A stretch of DNA of 64,000 bases from an uncultured Paraburkholderia sp. (GTDB lineage: Bacteria > Pseudomonadota > Gammaproteobacteria > Burkholderiales > Burkholderiaceae): NCBI GenBank assembly GCA_940746715.1, contig CALNWN010000001.1, positions 868,001 through 932,000 on the forward strand, in the 5' to 3' direction. Shown one piece after another: positions 12,317 through 20,262 of the stretch. The notes under the pieces were generated by a model that had not been told where the DNA came from, did not search any database, and saw only the letters and a list, made by a program, of their open reading frames with translations. The first letter of the stretch is position 1, and each line of letters opens with the position of its first letter. The position numbers were made by a program, and so were the translations under genes.

Positions 12317-13742
12317 CCACCAGCACTCCTTCGCGAGCCTCGCAGAGCAGTTGGCCGTCGACCAGCCGATAACGCGTGCCGAACGCCGCTGCCAGCGACA
12401 TGTCATGCGTGATGACCACGACCGTGCGATCCAGACGCAGCAGCAAGTCGACGACATGCCGCACCGACGCGGGATCGAGATTGGAAATCGGCTCGTCGAG
12501 GAGCAGCAATTCGCGCTGCTGATACAACGCGCGCGCAAGCAGCAGCCGCTGCCGTTGGCCCGCGGAAATATTGGCGATCGTGTCGCTGATCACCGTGCGC
12601 GTGCGCATCGGCAAACGCATGACATCGGTAAGCAAACCCACATCGTCGAGCAACGCGTGGATACGCGCTTCGTCGGCATTGCCGGTGAAAAGCGACAGTT
12701 TGATCAGCGACGCGGCGCGAATGGTTTCAATGAGCGTGTCGTCGCAGCGCGCCGATTCTTCGAGGACGAGCGCATGCGTGTCGCGCATGCGCGCGAAAAG
12801 CGCAAAAGCCACCGCCACGTAGATCATGAAGATCAACAATGCAATCAGCGTCAGCTGCGGGCTTTGCACCAGCATCAACGCCAGAGCAAGCATGCCGACG
12901 GCGATGTCGATGCCCGCCGAGATCGCGGTGCGTGTCGAGAAAACGCTGATTTCGTCCTGCGCCTTGACTCACGCAAACAGATCGCCGACGTGGCGCTTCT
13001 CGAAGTACGGGATCGGGTTGCGCAACAATTTTGCGACGATGCCCTCGGTCATGTTCATCTGCACGAAACCGTGCAGAAGTTCGACCAGATAAGTCTGCAC
13101 GTATTGGCTCAACGCGGCCGTCGCGAAGATGCCGCCGAACGTCAGCATGAGCACGTTCAGCAGATTGAGGTTGTCGGCGGCAACCACGTCGTCGAGCAAC
13201 AGGTTGCCGAGATACGGCATGGCGAGGATCGCAAACTGGCTGCCGAGCGCGACGAACATGAGCTTTGCGATCTGGGCGGCGAGTTGCGGATTGAGCGCCC
13301 GCACGCGAGCGAGCGCCTGTGGCACGCGCAACCTGCTGCGCACGCGCGGCATGTCCGGCGTGGCCGCGCATTCGAGCAGATAGCCGGACACATTGGCGAC
13401 GAAGGTGTCCATGGCGATGCGCCGCCGACCGCTCGCCGGGTCGATAACCTGCACATAGCCGCGAGCGCACTTCTCGAAAACAACGAAATGCGCGCCGCCG
13501 AAGTGCAGGATCAAGCCGCGTTTGATGGACGGCAGGTCGCCAGCGTCAAAACGGTACGCCTGCACTGCGAGACCGAATTCGACTGCGACGTCGTACAGGT
13601 CCATGAGCGTTAAACCGTTCGCCGAGATCGGCCTGAACGCGTGCAACTCGCGCACCTCGATAGCGCGGCCGAAGTGCGACAGGACCATGGCAAGGCACGC
13701 GTAGCCGCATTCGGCCACTTCATTCTGATAGATGGCGCGCAT
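12309..13742 (-). pseudogene. C39-peptidase ABC exporter of double-glycine peptides, disrupted
   Basis: Bacteriocin-type (CvaB/LcnC-like) exporter that cuts leaders after GG and exports the peptide. The N-terminal C39 peptidase looks complete: Gln6, Cys12 in QNEVAECGYACLAMVLSHFG, His85 in FGGAHFVVFEK, Asp101 in VIDPASG. It is followed by membrane segments. Two lesions: an in-frame TGA near 12967 (after GDLFA, where CGA is likely ancestral), and an in-frame deletion in the nucleotide-binding domain that removes the Walker A region. The signature ISAGQRQRLLLARAL, Walker B LLLLDEPISNLDP and H-loop VITHD remain. The residual span is about 477 codons against roughly 700 for the family. Starts 2 bases after the HlyD stop. 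Confidence 0.85.
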
Positions 13743-13744
13743 TG

Positions 13745-14200
13745 TCACCCCCGCAGGATGCGGAAAAACGGCGCGAGCACCCATTCGGCGATGGTGCGGC
13801 GCTCAATCACGATGCTCGCCGTAGCCGTCATGCCCGGCAGAATGTCAAAGCGCTGCAGATATTGCGCTTCGCTCGTGCGAATCTGCTCGTCGCGCGCGTG
13901 TTCGTCGAAGGCCGGCCGCCGCCGGCCATCGCTTGCAAGAGACAGATCGCGCTCCAGCCGGAACAGCGGCGCGCCTTGCTCGACCCGTGCCGGGCTCGTG
14001 ACGTAAATCTCGGAGACAAGCCCGCTCAGCCCCTGAACCTTGCTTTCCGACGGCGACACGATCTCCGCGCGCACGTCCTGTTTCAACTCGACTTCATGAA
14101 CAAACGCAAAAACGACCGCGCCGACGACGAGCGTGGACGCCGCGTAGGCAAGCCAACGCCAGGAGACGTCCCTGAACTGCGGGAGATGAGTAGGTTGCAT
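13745..14200 (-). pseudogene. HlyD/CvaA-type membrane fusion protein with internal deletion
   Basis: Periplasmic adaptor linking the ABC exporter to TolC. Reads MQPTHLPQFRDVSWRWLAY, one transmembrane helix (about 14-35), the first lipoyl half (EIVSPSESKVQGLSGLVSEIYVTSPARVEQGAPLFRL) and then jumps from the start of the coiled coil (ARDEQIRTSEAQYLQRF) straight to the C-terminal ILPGMTATASIVIERRTIAEWVLAPFFRILRG. The open frame is 151 residues, about 240 fewer than the family, so the hairpin and second lipoyl half are gone although the frame is kept. Such a protein should not span the periplasm. Typed as a pseudogene because of this loss. Confidence 0.75.
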
Positions 14201-14319
14201 AAGTCGTTGCGGTCGGATGCGAGCCGGGTTGTCGTTGCGAGTGCTCGCGAAAAGTGCGGCGAAAATGCGGCGCAAGCGACCTTCGTACTGGGCGTGGAAG
14301 CCGCTGCAGGTAGAAAGCT

Positions 14320-15279
14320 TCAGCGAGCCGGCGCGAACGAATACATCGACGGATGCCCGGCGACGAGCCAGTCCACGTAGTTGTCGGCCACTGCGGCTTC
14401 GATATATCGCGCCACCTGTTGAGGCGCGCCTGCCATGGCAAGCAGCAACGGGTCGAACATTTCCGCACTGAAACGGCCGCGCGCAAAGCGCAGATAGAAC
14501 GGCAACAAGATCGCGTCGAATTGGGCACCAAGGCGAAACACGCCGTGATGAATGCGCGCGTCGCGCCCGAACATCGAGACACTCACCGTCTCCATCGGAT
14601 ACCGGTGCAACGTGAACGGCGGCACGTCGGCAAACAGCACGGCCACGCCGCTGCGCTTCAACGCCCGCGCGACCCGGAGGCCCAGGCCGTTGCGGTCGTC
14701 CTCGCCGTACGTATACAGCACGGTAACACCCGGGATAAGCGTCTGATCGTCGCCATACAGATCGCGCGGCACGCCGGACACGACGGCGATTGACTCCAGC
14801 CCGAGCAGCGCCCGCAATTCGTCGATCACGTAGATGTTCGCGTATGCGATACGTAGTGAAACGGCGACACGATGACAGGCCACTGAGGCTCCGCCGTGCG
14901 CAATTGAGCGATTTTGCTGGCGAGCGCACGCGCAACTGCCTGCAAGTCCGGCCATGCTTCTTTCCCGCGCGCCAGCCGGCCGAAATAGATCCGCTGGTCG
15001 ATCAGGCGCTCACGAACCCGACCGGCAGCAACGCGGTTCGAGTGGGGCAACGTCAGGTTGAGGACGTTCCGGCCTATATCCATACGGCACATGCCTTCCC
15101 AACGGGTGCGCGCACGTGCAAGGGCAGCGATGCTCCAAAGGGTGGCGGCAAGCGGTTCGATGGCTGCAAGCGGCAAGCGGGCAATCGCCGCGCGCTTAAC
15201 ACCTGACCTGGCGCGGGCTGATCCGTCACGCAGCAACACAAAGAAGTGTAAGAAGACGGCCGGCAGCTTCATGCTCATG
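14320..15279 (-). pseudogene. LpxL/HtrB-like acyltransferase homologue in the peptide-export operon, frameshifted
   Basis: About 318 codons from MSMKLPAVFLHFF (ATG at 15279) to a TGA at 14320. The pattern follows lysophospholipid/lipid A acyltransferases: RNVLNLTLPHSN near residue 70, a His-containing VIVSPFHYVS at the usual HX4D position, ALKRSGVAVLFADVPP (compare LpxL ALKKGEVVWYAPDHD), GAQFDAILLPFYLRFARGRF, and a C-terminal GHPSMYSFAPAR resembling PEQYMWLHRRF. The acidic residue of HX4(D/E) is not seen, though a frameshift at about 14835 lies next to this spot. An alternative start at 15329 (TGATG overlapping the precursor stop) is possible but lies before the hairpin. The function as a peptide acyltransferase is inference from context. 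Confidence 0.55.
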
Positions 15280-15293
15280 TTGGCTCGCCCGTC

Positions 15294-15317
15294 GGGACAG
15301 CGCCCCGGCACTGTCCC
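15294..15317 (-). other. Intercistronic stem-loop between precursor and acyltransferase genes
   Basis: GGGACAGCGCC (15294-15304) and GGCACTGTCCC (15307-15317) pair over 11 positions with one G-T wobble, and there is no T run after it on the minus strand. It begins 12 bases past the precursor stop. Such a hairpin could stabilise the short precursor message or limit read-through, favouring excess precursor over machinery; this role is inferred. Confidence 0.6.
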
Positions 15318-15328
15318 GACGGTGAACA

Positions 15329-15463
15329 TCAGTTGCGCGTCATGGGAGCTGCGCTCTTCAGCGGTTGAGGCTGGGTCGTTTTGCTGCGGGTCCTGCAACT
15401 GCTCTTGCAGCAACCACCGGCAACCGTAGATTTGGCCAGCTCATTGCGATTGATCTTTTGCAT
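15329..15463 (-). CDS. Small double-glycine-leader peptide (candidate bacteriocin/RiPP precursor)
   Basis: 44 codons on the minus strand, ATG at 15463, TGA at 15329-15331. The leader MQKINRNELAKSTVAGG ends in GG and fits the ELxxxxVxGG pattern recognised by C39 peptidases. The predicted 27-residue core starts CCKSSCRTRSK, has three Cys within its first six residues, no acidic residue and a Pro/Lys/Arg-rich tail ending PMTRN. An AGG lies 11 bases upstream (weak site). It is the first gene of the exporter operon, ahead of the acyltransferase homologue, HlyD, ABC and TolC genes. Product activity is unknown; bacteriocin, signal or fatty-acylated peptide are all open. Confidence 0.72.
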   Translation of the reverse strand: MQKINRNELAKSTVAGGCCKSSCRTRSKTTQPQPLKSAAPMTRN

Positions 15464-16115
15464 TTTTTGTTTTACCTGGTGAGTTGAATTAATAGGATGA
15501 CTCCCAAGCCATTGAACAGCCGTTAATCAACCAGCAAATCAACGACCCAATCGAGCGCCGCAAATTCTAGCACCGGCATTTTTATCAAAAATCACCTTAA
15601 CGCAATTTTGCACTTTTCTTATTCAGCTAAATAAAACCGGATAACCGAATAAATCGGCGCATCCTGCAGGCGCCAAATTCCAGCGCAGACGCGCATTTTA
15701 GCCTGCCTCGGTGCTCGGGGAGCATCGAATGCAGCGCGGCGATAACCGACATCACGCCAAGACACATTACAACCCGATATAAATGACTGACATTTTAGAA
15801 TGCCCTGAAAGTATTATGGAAATTTCCACGCACCGAAGCAGAAATTTCACATTAAACAAAAGGCACTTATCGGATACGCCAACCCAGAAAACAGTAGATT
15901 TCAAATAGAAAAATGGTTATTGCCCAAAGCGGTGTATCCGCCAGGCCACGCCCCCGCCCCGGGAGGTCCGGCCAACGCACAAAGATGCAACCCCAAGGGA
16001 ATAAACGCCCCAGCTCATCCGTTGATGGGTGACGCGTGCCCGCATGCCGCGTCGCATGTCTCTTCACACGAAACACACGAACGACACGAAACACACGAAA
16101 AACAGGAGCCACATC
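15464..16115. other. AT-rich intergenic region upstream of the peptide locus
   Basis: 652 bases with visibly lower GC than the rest of the window. It must carry the promoter of the minus-strand peptide operon. A TGCTAGAAT extended -10-like sequence on the minus strand (box at 15564-15569) would give a leader of about 95 bases, without a good -35. The 18-base tandem repeat at 16066-16101 lies at its right end. Short ORFs here have no leader, signal peptide or family feature. Confidence 0.5.
16066..16101. repeat. 18-base tandem duplication before the COG4315 gene
   Basis: Two copies of ACACGAAACACACGAACG (the last bases of copy two diverge) directly upstream of the ribosome-binding site AGGAG of the following gene. 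Confidence 0.85.
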
Positions 16116-16475
16116 ATGCGTAAGACCCTCTTCTGCCTCACCCTCCTCGCGCTCCAACACAGCGCTTTTGCCGAGCCTCCGAAAGTGGTCGACGGCCGCC
16201 TGGTCACCGCCGACGGCATGACGCTCTACACCTTCGACAAAGACACGACGCCGGGCACGAGCGCCTGCACCGGCGGCTGCACGAGCTATTGGCCCGCTGC
16301 CGTGGCGAGCCCGTCGGACAAGCCGTCCGGCGACTGGACGCTGATCCCGTCGGCGGACGGCAAGCAGCAATGGGCATACAAGGGACATCCGCTCTATCGC
16401 TACGCGGCGGACAAGCAGGCGGGCGACATGAAAGGAGACGGCTTCAAGGACGTCTGGCACACGGCGAAACCCTAG
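16116..16475 (+). CDS. COG4315-type secreted repeat protein
   Basis: 119 residues, ATG at 16116 with AGGAG about 8 bases upstream. Signal peptide MRKTLFCLTLLALQHSAFA. The mature part carries the family's Y-x-[FWY]-x-x-D motif twice: GMTLYTFDKDTTPGTSACTGGC (Cys pair) and GHPLYRYAADKQAGDMKGDG. This small exported family has no assigned biochemical function. Intact; a stand-alone gene. Confidence 0.85.
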   Translation: MRKTLFCLTLLALQHSAFAEPPKVVDGRLVTADGMTLYTFDKDTTPGTSACTGGCTSYWPAAVASPSDKPSGDWTLIPSADGKQQWAYKGHPLYRYAADKQAGDMKGDGFKDVWHTAKP

Positions 16476-16503
16476 CCGAGCGGCGAGGCGGGCTGAGGCC
16501 AAT

Positions 16504-16529
16504 GAAAAACGCCGGCAAAGCGCCGGCGT
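16504..16529 (-). terminator. Terminator of the small exported protein gene
   Basis: On the minus strand ACGCCGGC / GCCGGCGT form an 8-bp stem with a 5-base loop, followed by five T. It serves the minus-strand gene ending at 16609. Confidence 0.8.
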
Positions 16530-16608
16530 CCGGAGTCATGCAACGATTCGTCCAACGATCCATGCAACGATCAATACAAATCAAGCGAGCTACAGCTAGC
16601 AGCGCAAC

Positions 16609-16872
16609 TTAGTCCTTCGGACGCTGCAGCTTGCAGCCGTTCGGATCGCCTAGGTCACCGCGCTTGCGCATCGCCGATTTCTTGCCGGACTGATACTTGT
16701 CCGACGGTGCCGACGCGGCAAACGGCATTTGCGGATGTTCGGCCAGCCGGAACTGGTCTTGCAGAATGCCGCCCGGCACGCCCGGCGAGTTCTGCGCGAA
16801 AGCGACGGAAGCGGTCGCGAGAAGCAAGCCGGCCGACGCTGCCGCGGCACATGCGTGTAGAAGAACTTTCAT
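16609..16872 (-). CDS. Small exported protein of unknown function
   Basis: 87 residues: a clear signal peptide (MKVLLHACAAAASAGLLLATASVAFA, cleavage before QNSPG) and a short polar, basic mature part with RLAEHPQMPFA and KYQSGKKSAMRKRGDLGDPNGC. I do not recognise a named family. A terminator lies 80 bases downstream. Frame intact. Confidence 0.65.
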   Translation of the reverse strand: MKVLLHACAAAASAGLLLATASVAFAQNSPGVPGGILQDQFRLAEHPQMPFAASAPSDKYQSGKKSAMRKRGDLGDPNGCKLQRPKD

Positions 16873-16996
16873 ATCGATTCGAAGCGCGGCGACGCGCGCA
16901 GTTGGGCAAAAGGCGCAAAGTTTAGAGAGTATCCCAAACGAAAGCCAGCCGCAGCGGCGAGCGCACGCGGATGTGCGCCGTGATGTTTACCAGTGT

Positions 16997-18051
16997 TTAC
17001 GCGCCCGCGCCGCTCAGCCCCGCGTCGAGATCCACGAGCTTTCCGCACTCGCTCGGATCGTAGCCCTGCAACTGGTCGACGCTCGCGTGGAACGCGCTGC
17101 CGCGCAGCAGCTCGATCACCGCCGACAGCGGCGCGCGCTCGAGGCGCGTCCGGTCGCAGGCGAAGTAATAGTCTTCGTCGACAGCCGGCAGGAAGTCGAG
17201 CCCGAAATGATGCGCCGCGGGTTCCACACTGAAGCCCACGTCCGCCATGCCGCTCGCGACAAACGCGGCGATCGCCGAATGCGTGAGTTCGGCCGACGAA
17301 TAGCCGTTCACGCGATCAGGGTCGATGCCCAGCTTGCGCAACGCGAGGTCGAGCAGCATGCGCGTGCCGGAGCCATGCTGACGATTGACGAAGCGGATGT
17401 CGTCGCGAGAGAGATCGGAGAGGCCGGCGATCCGCTTCGGATTGCCCTTGCCGAGAAAAAGGCCCTGTTTGCGCAGCGTCAGATGCACGAGCACGTGGCG
17501 CTGCGGATCGAGCCAGCGCCGGTACGTGTCGGCGCACGCCGCGCGAAATTCGCCGAGCGGCAAGTGGAAGCCGGCCAGATCGCATTCGCCGCGCGCGAGC
17601 GCGCTGACCGCATCCACGCCGTCGCGATACTTGATGTCCACCGGCAGCTCCCGCGCGACGAGCGCGGCCACCGCATAACCATGCGACGCGTGAATGCGCA
17701 CATGATCGACGGGCGGCGCGAGCCAGCGGTTCAATCGCTCGCCACTTCGCTTGCGAGCGCCTGCATGTTGCCGTCGAGCCGCTCGCCGCATAGACGCTGC
17801 GCGCGCAGCACCGCCTGCCCGAGGTCGGACAGCACGGAACCGCGGCCGCGCTCCTTTGTAATCAGCGGACCGCCGAGACGCTCCTCGATTCCGCGCAACA
17901 AGCCCCACGCGTGACGGTAGGACAAACCCTTAAGCCCCGCCGCCTGCGCGATGCTGCCGGATTCGTTCACGAGCGCGAGCAGCGGCACGACGTCCGACAG
18001 GCTTGCCTCCCGGCCGTCCGGGCCCTTCAATTCACCAGTTGAGCGTGGCAT
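16997..18051 (-). pseudogene. fdsR: ModE-like HTH / substrate-binding regulator of formate dehydrogenase, frameshifted
   Basis: Transcriptional regulator divergent from fdsG. An N-terminal ModE/LysR-like winged helix (SLSDVVPLLALVNESGSIAQAAGLKGLSYRHAWGLL, then ITKERGRGSVLSDLG) is followed by a periplasmic-binding-protein-like domain (HASHGYAVAALVARELP, FHLPLGEF, RFVNRQHGSGTRMLLD, GMADVGFSVEPAA) of the type that senses molybdate/oxyanions. The two halves are in different frames, joined by a 1-base loss near 17732 (ASEVASD-stop where ASELNRW is expected). Start ATG at 18051 (MPRSTGELKG). Confidence 0.78.
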
Positions 18052-18200
18052 TCGATTCTGATCATATATGTACAGGCATTTCCTATTGCGTCGGCCGTTT
18101 CGCCCGCCTATCGTTCGGCTATCCCATATCGAATAGACGAAGCATAAGTGCACGCATTATGAATAACAAGTGCATATATATGACTTTGGAGGAGCCCCAC
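18052..18200. promoter_or_regulatory. Divergent fdsR / fdsG control region with CATATATG boxes
   Basis: Contains CATATATG at 18063-18070 and CATATATATG at 18173-18182, both self-complementary and reminiscent of the TATAT half-sites of ModE-type operators. The second lies 19-28 bases before the proposed fdsG start. Assignment to FdsR is inferred from position only. Confidence 0.35.
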
Positions 18201-18686
18201 TTGGACGATCTCATCGCCATCGCGCCGGAAGAGCTCGTAGCGCGCCACGCGCAACCCGGCAGGTCGCTGGTCGCCGTGCTGCACGCGATTCAGGACGAAC
18301 TCGGTTACGTGCCGCCCGCTGCCGTCGCGCCGCTCGCGCGCGTGATGAACCTGTCGCGCGCGGAAGTGCACGGCGTCATCACCTATTACCACCACTTCCG
18401 CACGCAGCCGGCTGCGGCCGTCACAGTGCAGCTGTGCCGGGCGGAGGCCTGCCGCAGCATGGGCACCGAGGCGCTCGCGCAGCACATCGAGTCGCATACC
18501 GGCTGCCGCTTCGACGCCGCGCACGAGGCCGGCGCCGCGGTGGAACTGGAGTCGGTGTACTGCCTCGGCCAATGCGCGCTCTCGCCGGCGATGATGGTCA
18601 ACGGCACGCTGCACGCGAGGGTCACGCCGCAAAAATTCGACGCGATTTTCGCGGCCGCCAGCAAATGCTTGGAGGTGACGGCATGA
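18201..18686 (+). CDS. fdsG: NAD-dependent formate dehydrogenase gamma subunit
   Basis: NuoE-like [2Fe-2S] subunit of soluble FdsABG formate dehydrogenase. 161 residues if started at TTG 18201, which follows GGAGGAG with good spacing; ATG codons at 18180 and 18159 are alternatives but lie upstream of that site. The thioredoxin-like fold carries the cluster ligands in VQLCRAEACRSMG and YCLGQCALSPAMMVNG. Intact, but its partner subunits are broken. The stop overlaps the fdsB start (ATGA). Confidence 0.87.
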   Translation: MDDLIAIAPEELVARHAQPGRSLVAVLHAIQDELGYVPPAAVAPLARVMNLSRAEVHGVITYYHHFRTQPAAAVTVQLCRAEACRSMGTEALAQHIESHTGCRFDAAHEAGAAVELESVYCLGQCALSPAMMVNGTLHARVTPQKFDAIFAAASKCLEVTA

Positions 18687-20247
18687 CGCGCATCTATGTT
18701 CCCCGCGATTCATCGGCGCTCGCGCTCGGCGCGGACGCGCTCGCCGACGCGATCAAGGCCGAGGCTGCGCGCCGCCGCATCGCCATCGAGCTCGTTCGCA
18801 ACGGCTCGCGCGGCTTGCTGTGGCTCGAACCGCTCGTCGAAGTAGAAACGCCCGAAGGCCGGATTGGCTACGCGAATGTCGAAGAAAGCGAAGTCGCGTC
18901 GCTGTTCGACGCGAGCTTCACGCAGGGCGGCGAGCATGCACGCCGCGTCGGCGTGGTCGACGAGATTCCGTATCTGAAGAAGCAGCAGCGCCTGACGTTC
19001 GCGCGAATCGGCATCACCGACCCGCTTTCCATCGACGACTACGTCGCGCACGGCGGCCTCGAAGGTCTGCGCAATGCGTTGCAGACGGACGGCGACGCCG
19101 CCTGCGAAGCGCTGATCGAATCCGGCCTGCGCGGACGCGGCGGCGCCGCGTTCCCGGCCGGCATTAAATGGCGCACGGTGCGCGCCGCCAAGGCTGCGCA
19201 AAAGTACATCGTCTGCAATGCCGACGAAGGCGACTCCGGCACGTTTTCCGATCGCCTCATAATGGAAAGAAGCGACCCGTACGTGCTGATCGAAGGGATG
19301 ATCATTGCGGGCGTCGTGACGGGCGCGACCGCCGGCTACATCTACGTGCGCAGCGAATATCCGCATTCCTTCGCAACGCTCGAAGCGGCTATCGCCAAGG
19401 CGCGCGGCCGGCTGGCTCGGCGACAGCGTGCTCGGCTCGGCCCATCGCTTCGAGCTGTTCGTCGCGAAGGGCGCGGGCTCGTATGTGTGCGGCGAGGAAA
19501 CGGCGCTGCTCGAGTCGCTGGAAGGCAAGCGCGGCATTGTCCGCGCGAAGCCGCCGGTGCCGGCGCTCGTCGGCCTGTACGGTCAGCCGACGGTGATCAA
19601 CAACGTCATCACGCTCGCGACGGTGCCGATCATCTTCGCGCGCGGCGCGGCATACTACAAGGACTTCGGCATGGGCCGCTCGCGCGGCACGCTGCCGTTC
19701 CAGCTCGCGGGCAACGTGAAGCAAGGCGGCCTCGTGGAGCTGGCGTTCGGCGTGACGCTGCGCGAACTGCTGTACGACTACGGCGGCGGCACGGCGAGCG
19801 GCCGGCCGGCGCGCGGTGCAGGTGGGCGGCCCGCTCGGCACCTATCTGCCGGAAAGCCAATGGGACATTCCGATGGACTACGAAGCGTACGCGGCAGTCG
19901 GCGCGGTGGTCGGCCATGGCGGACTCGTCGTGCACGACGACACGTCGAATCTCGCCGAACTCGCGCAATATGCGATGCATTTCTGCGCGATCGAATCGTG
20001 CGGCAAGTGCACGCCCTGCCGCATCGGTTCGACGCCCGGCGTGGAAGTCATCGGACGGATTCGCAACGGCGATACCTCCACGCGGCAAGTGCAGTTGCTG
20101 CGCGATCTGTGCGACACGATGGTGTCGGGGTCGCTCTGCGCGATGGGCGGCATGACGCCGTATCCGGTGCTGTCCGCGCTCGACCATTTCCCTGAAGACT
20201 TCGGCCTCGCCGGCGCCGGCGCCGATGCCCCGAAAGCTGCGGCCTGA
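18683..20247 (+). pseudogene. fdsB: Formate dehydrogenase beta subunit (NuoF-like), frameshifted twice
   Basis: FMN/NAD-binding diaphorase subunit. In the first frame: MTRIYVPRDSSALALG, then GLRGRGGAAFPAGIKW (FMN/NAD loop) and VCNADEGDSGTFSDR. The frame switches near 19403 to one carrying GAGSYVCGEETALLESLEGKRG, and again near 19810 to the C-terminal ESCGKCTPCRIGSTPG [4Fe-4S] motif and stop at 20247. No substantial sequence is missing, only the two frame breaks. Confidence 0.88.
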
Positions 20248-20262
20248 ACGAGGAGCCCAACC

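Noticed and set aside
13745..14935. A 396-codon frame that looks like one large protein
   Set aside because: Only its last 151 codons (from 14200) are HlyD-like; the first part overlaps the acyltransferase homologue in the wrong frame and has no similarity pattern.
15816..15908. A 30-codon plus-strand ORF in the AT-rich region, considered as a second precursor peptide
   Set aside because: No double-glycine leader, no signal peptide and no convincing ribosome-binding site.
15867..16502. A 211-codon minus-strand frame over the COG4315 gene
   Set aside because: The plus-strand gene has a signal peptide, family motifs and a ribosome-binding site; the minus frame has none.
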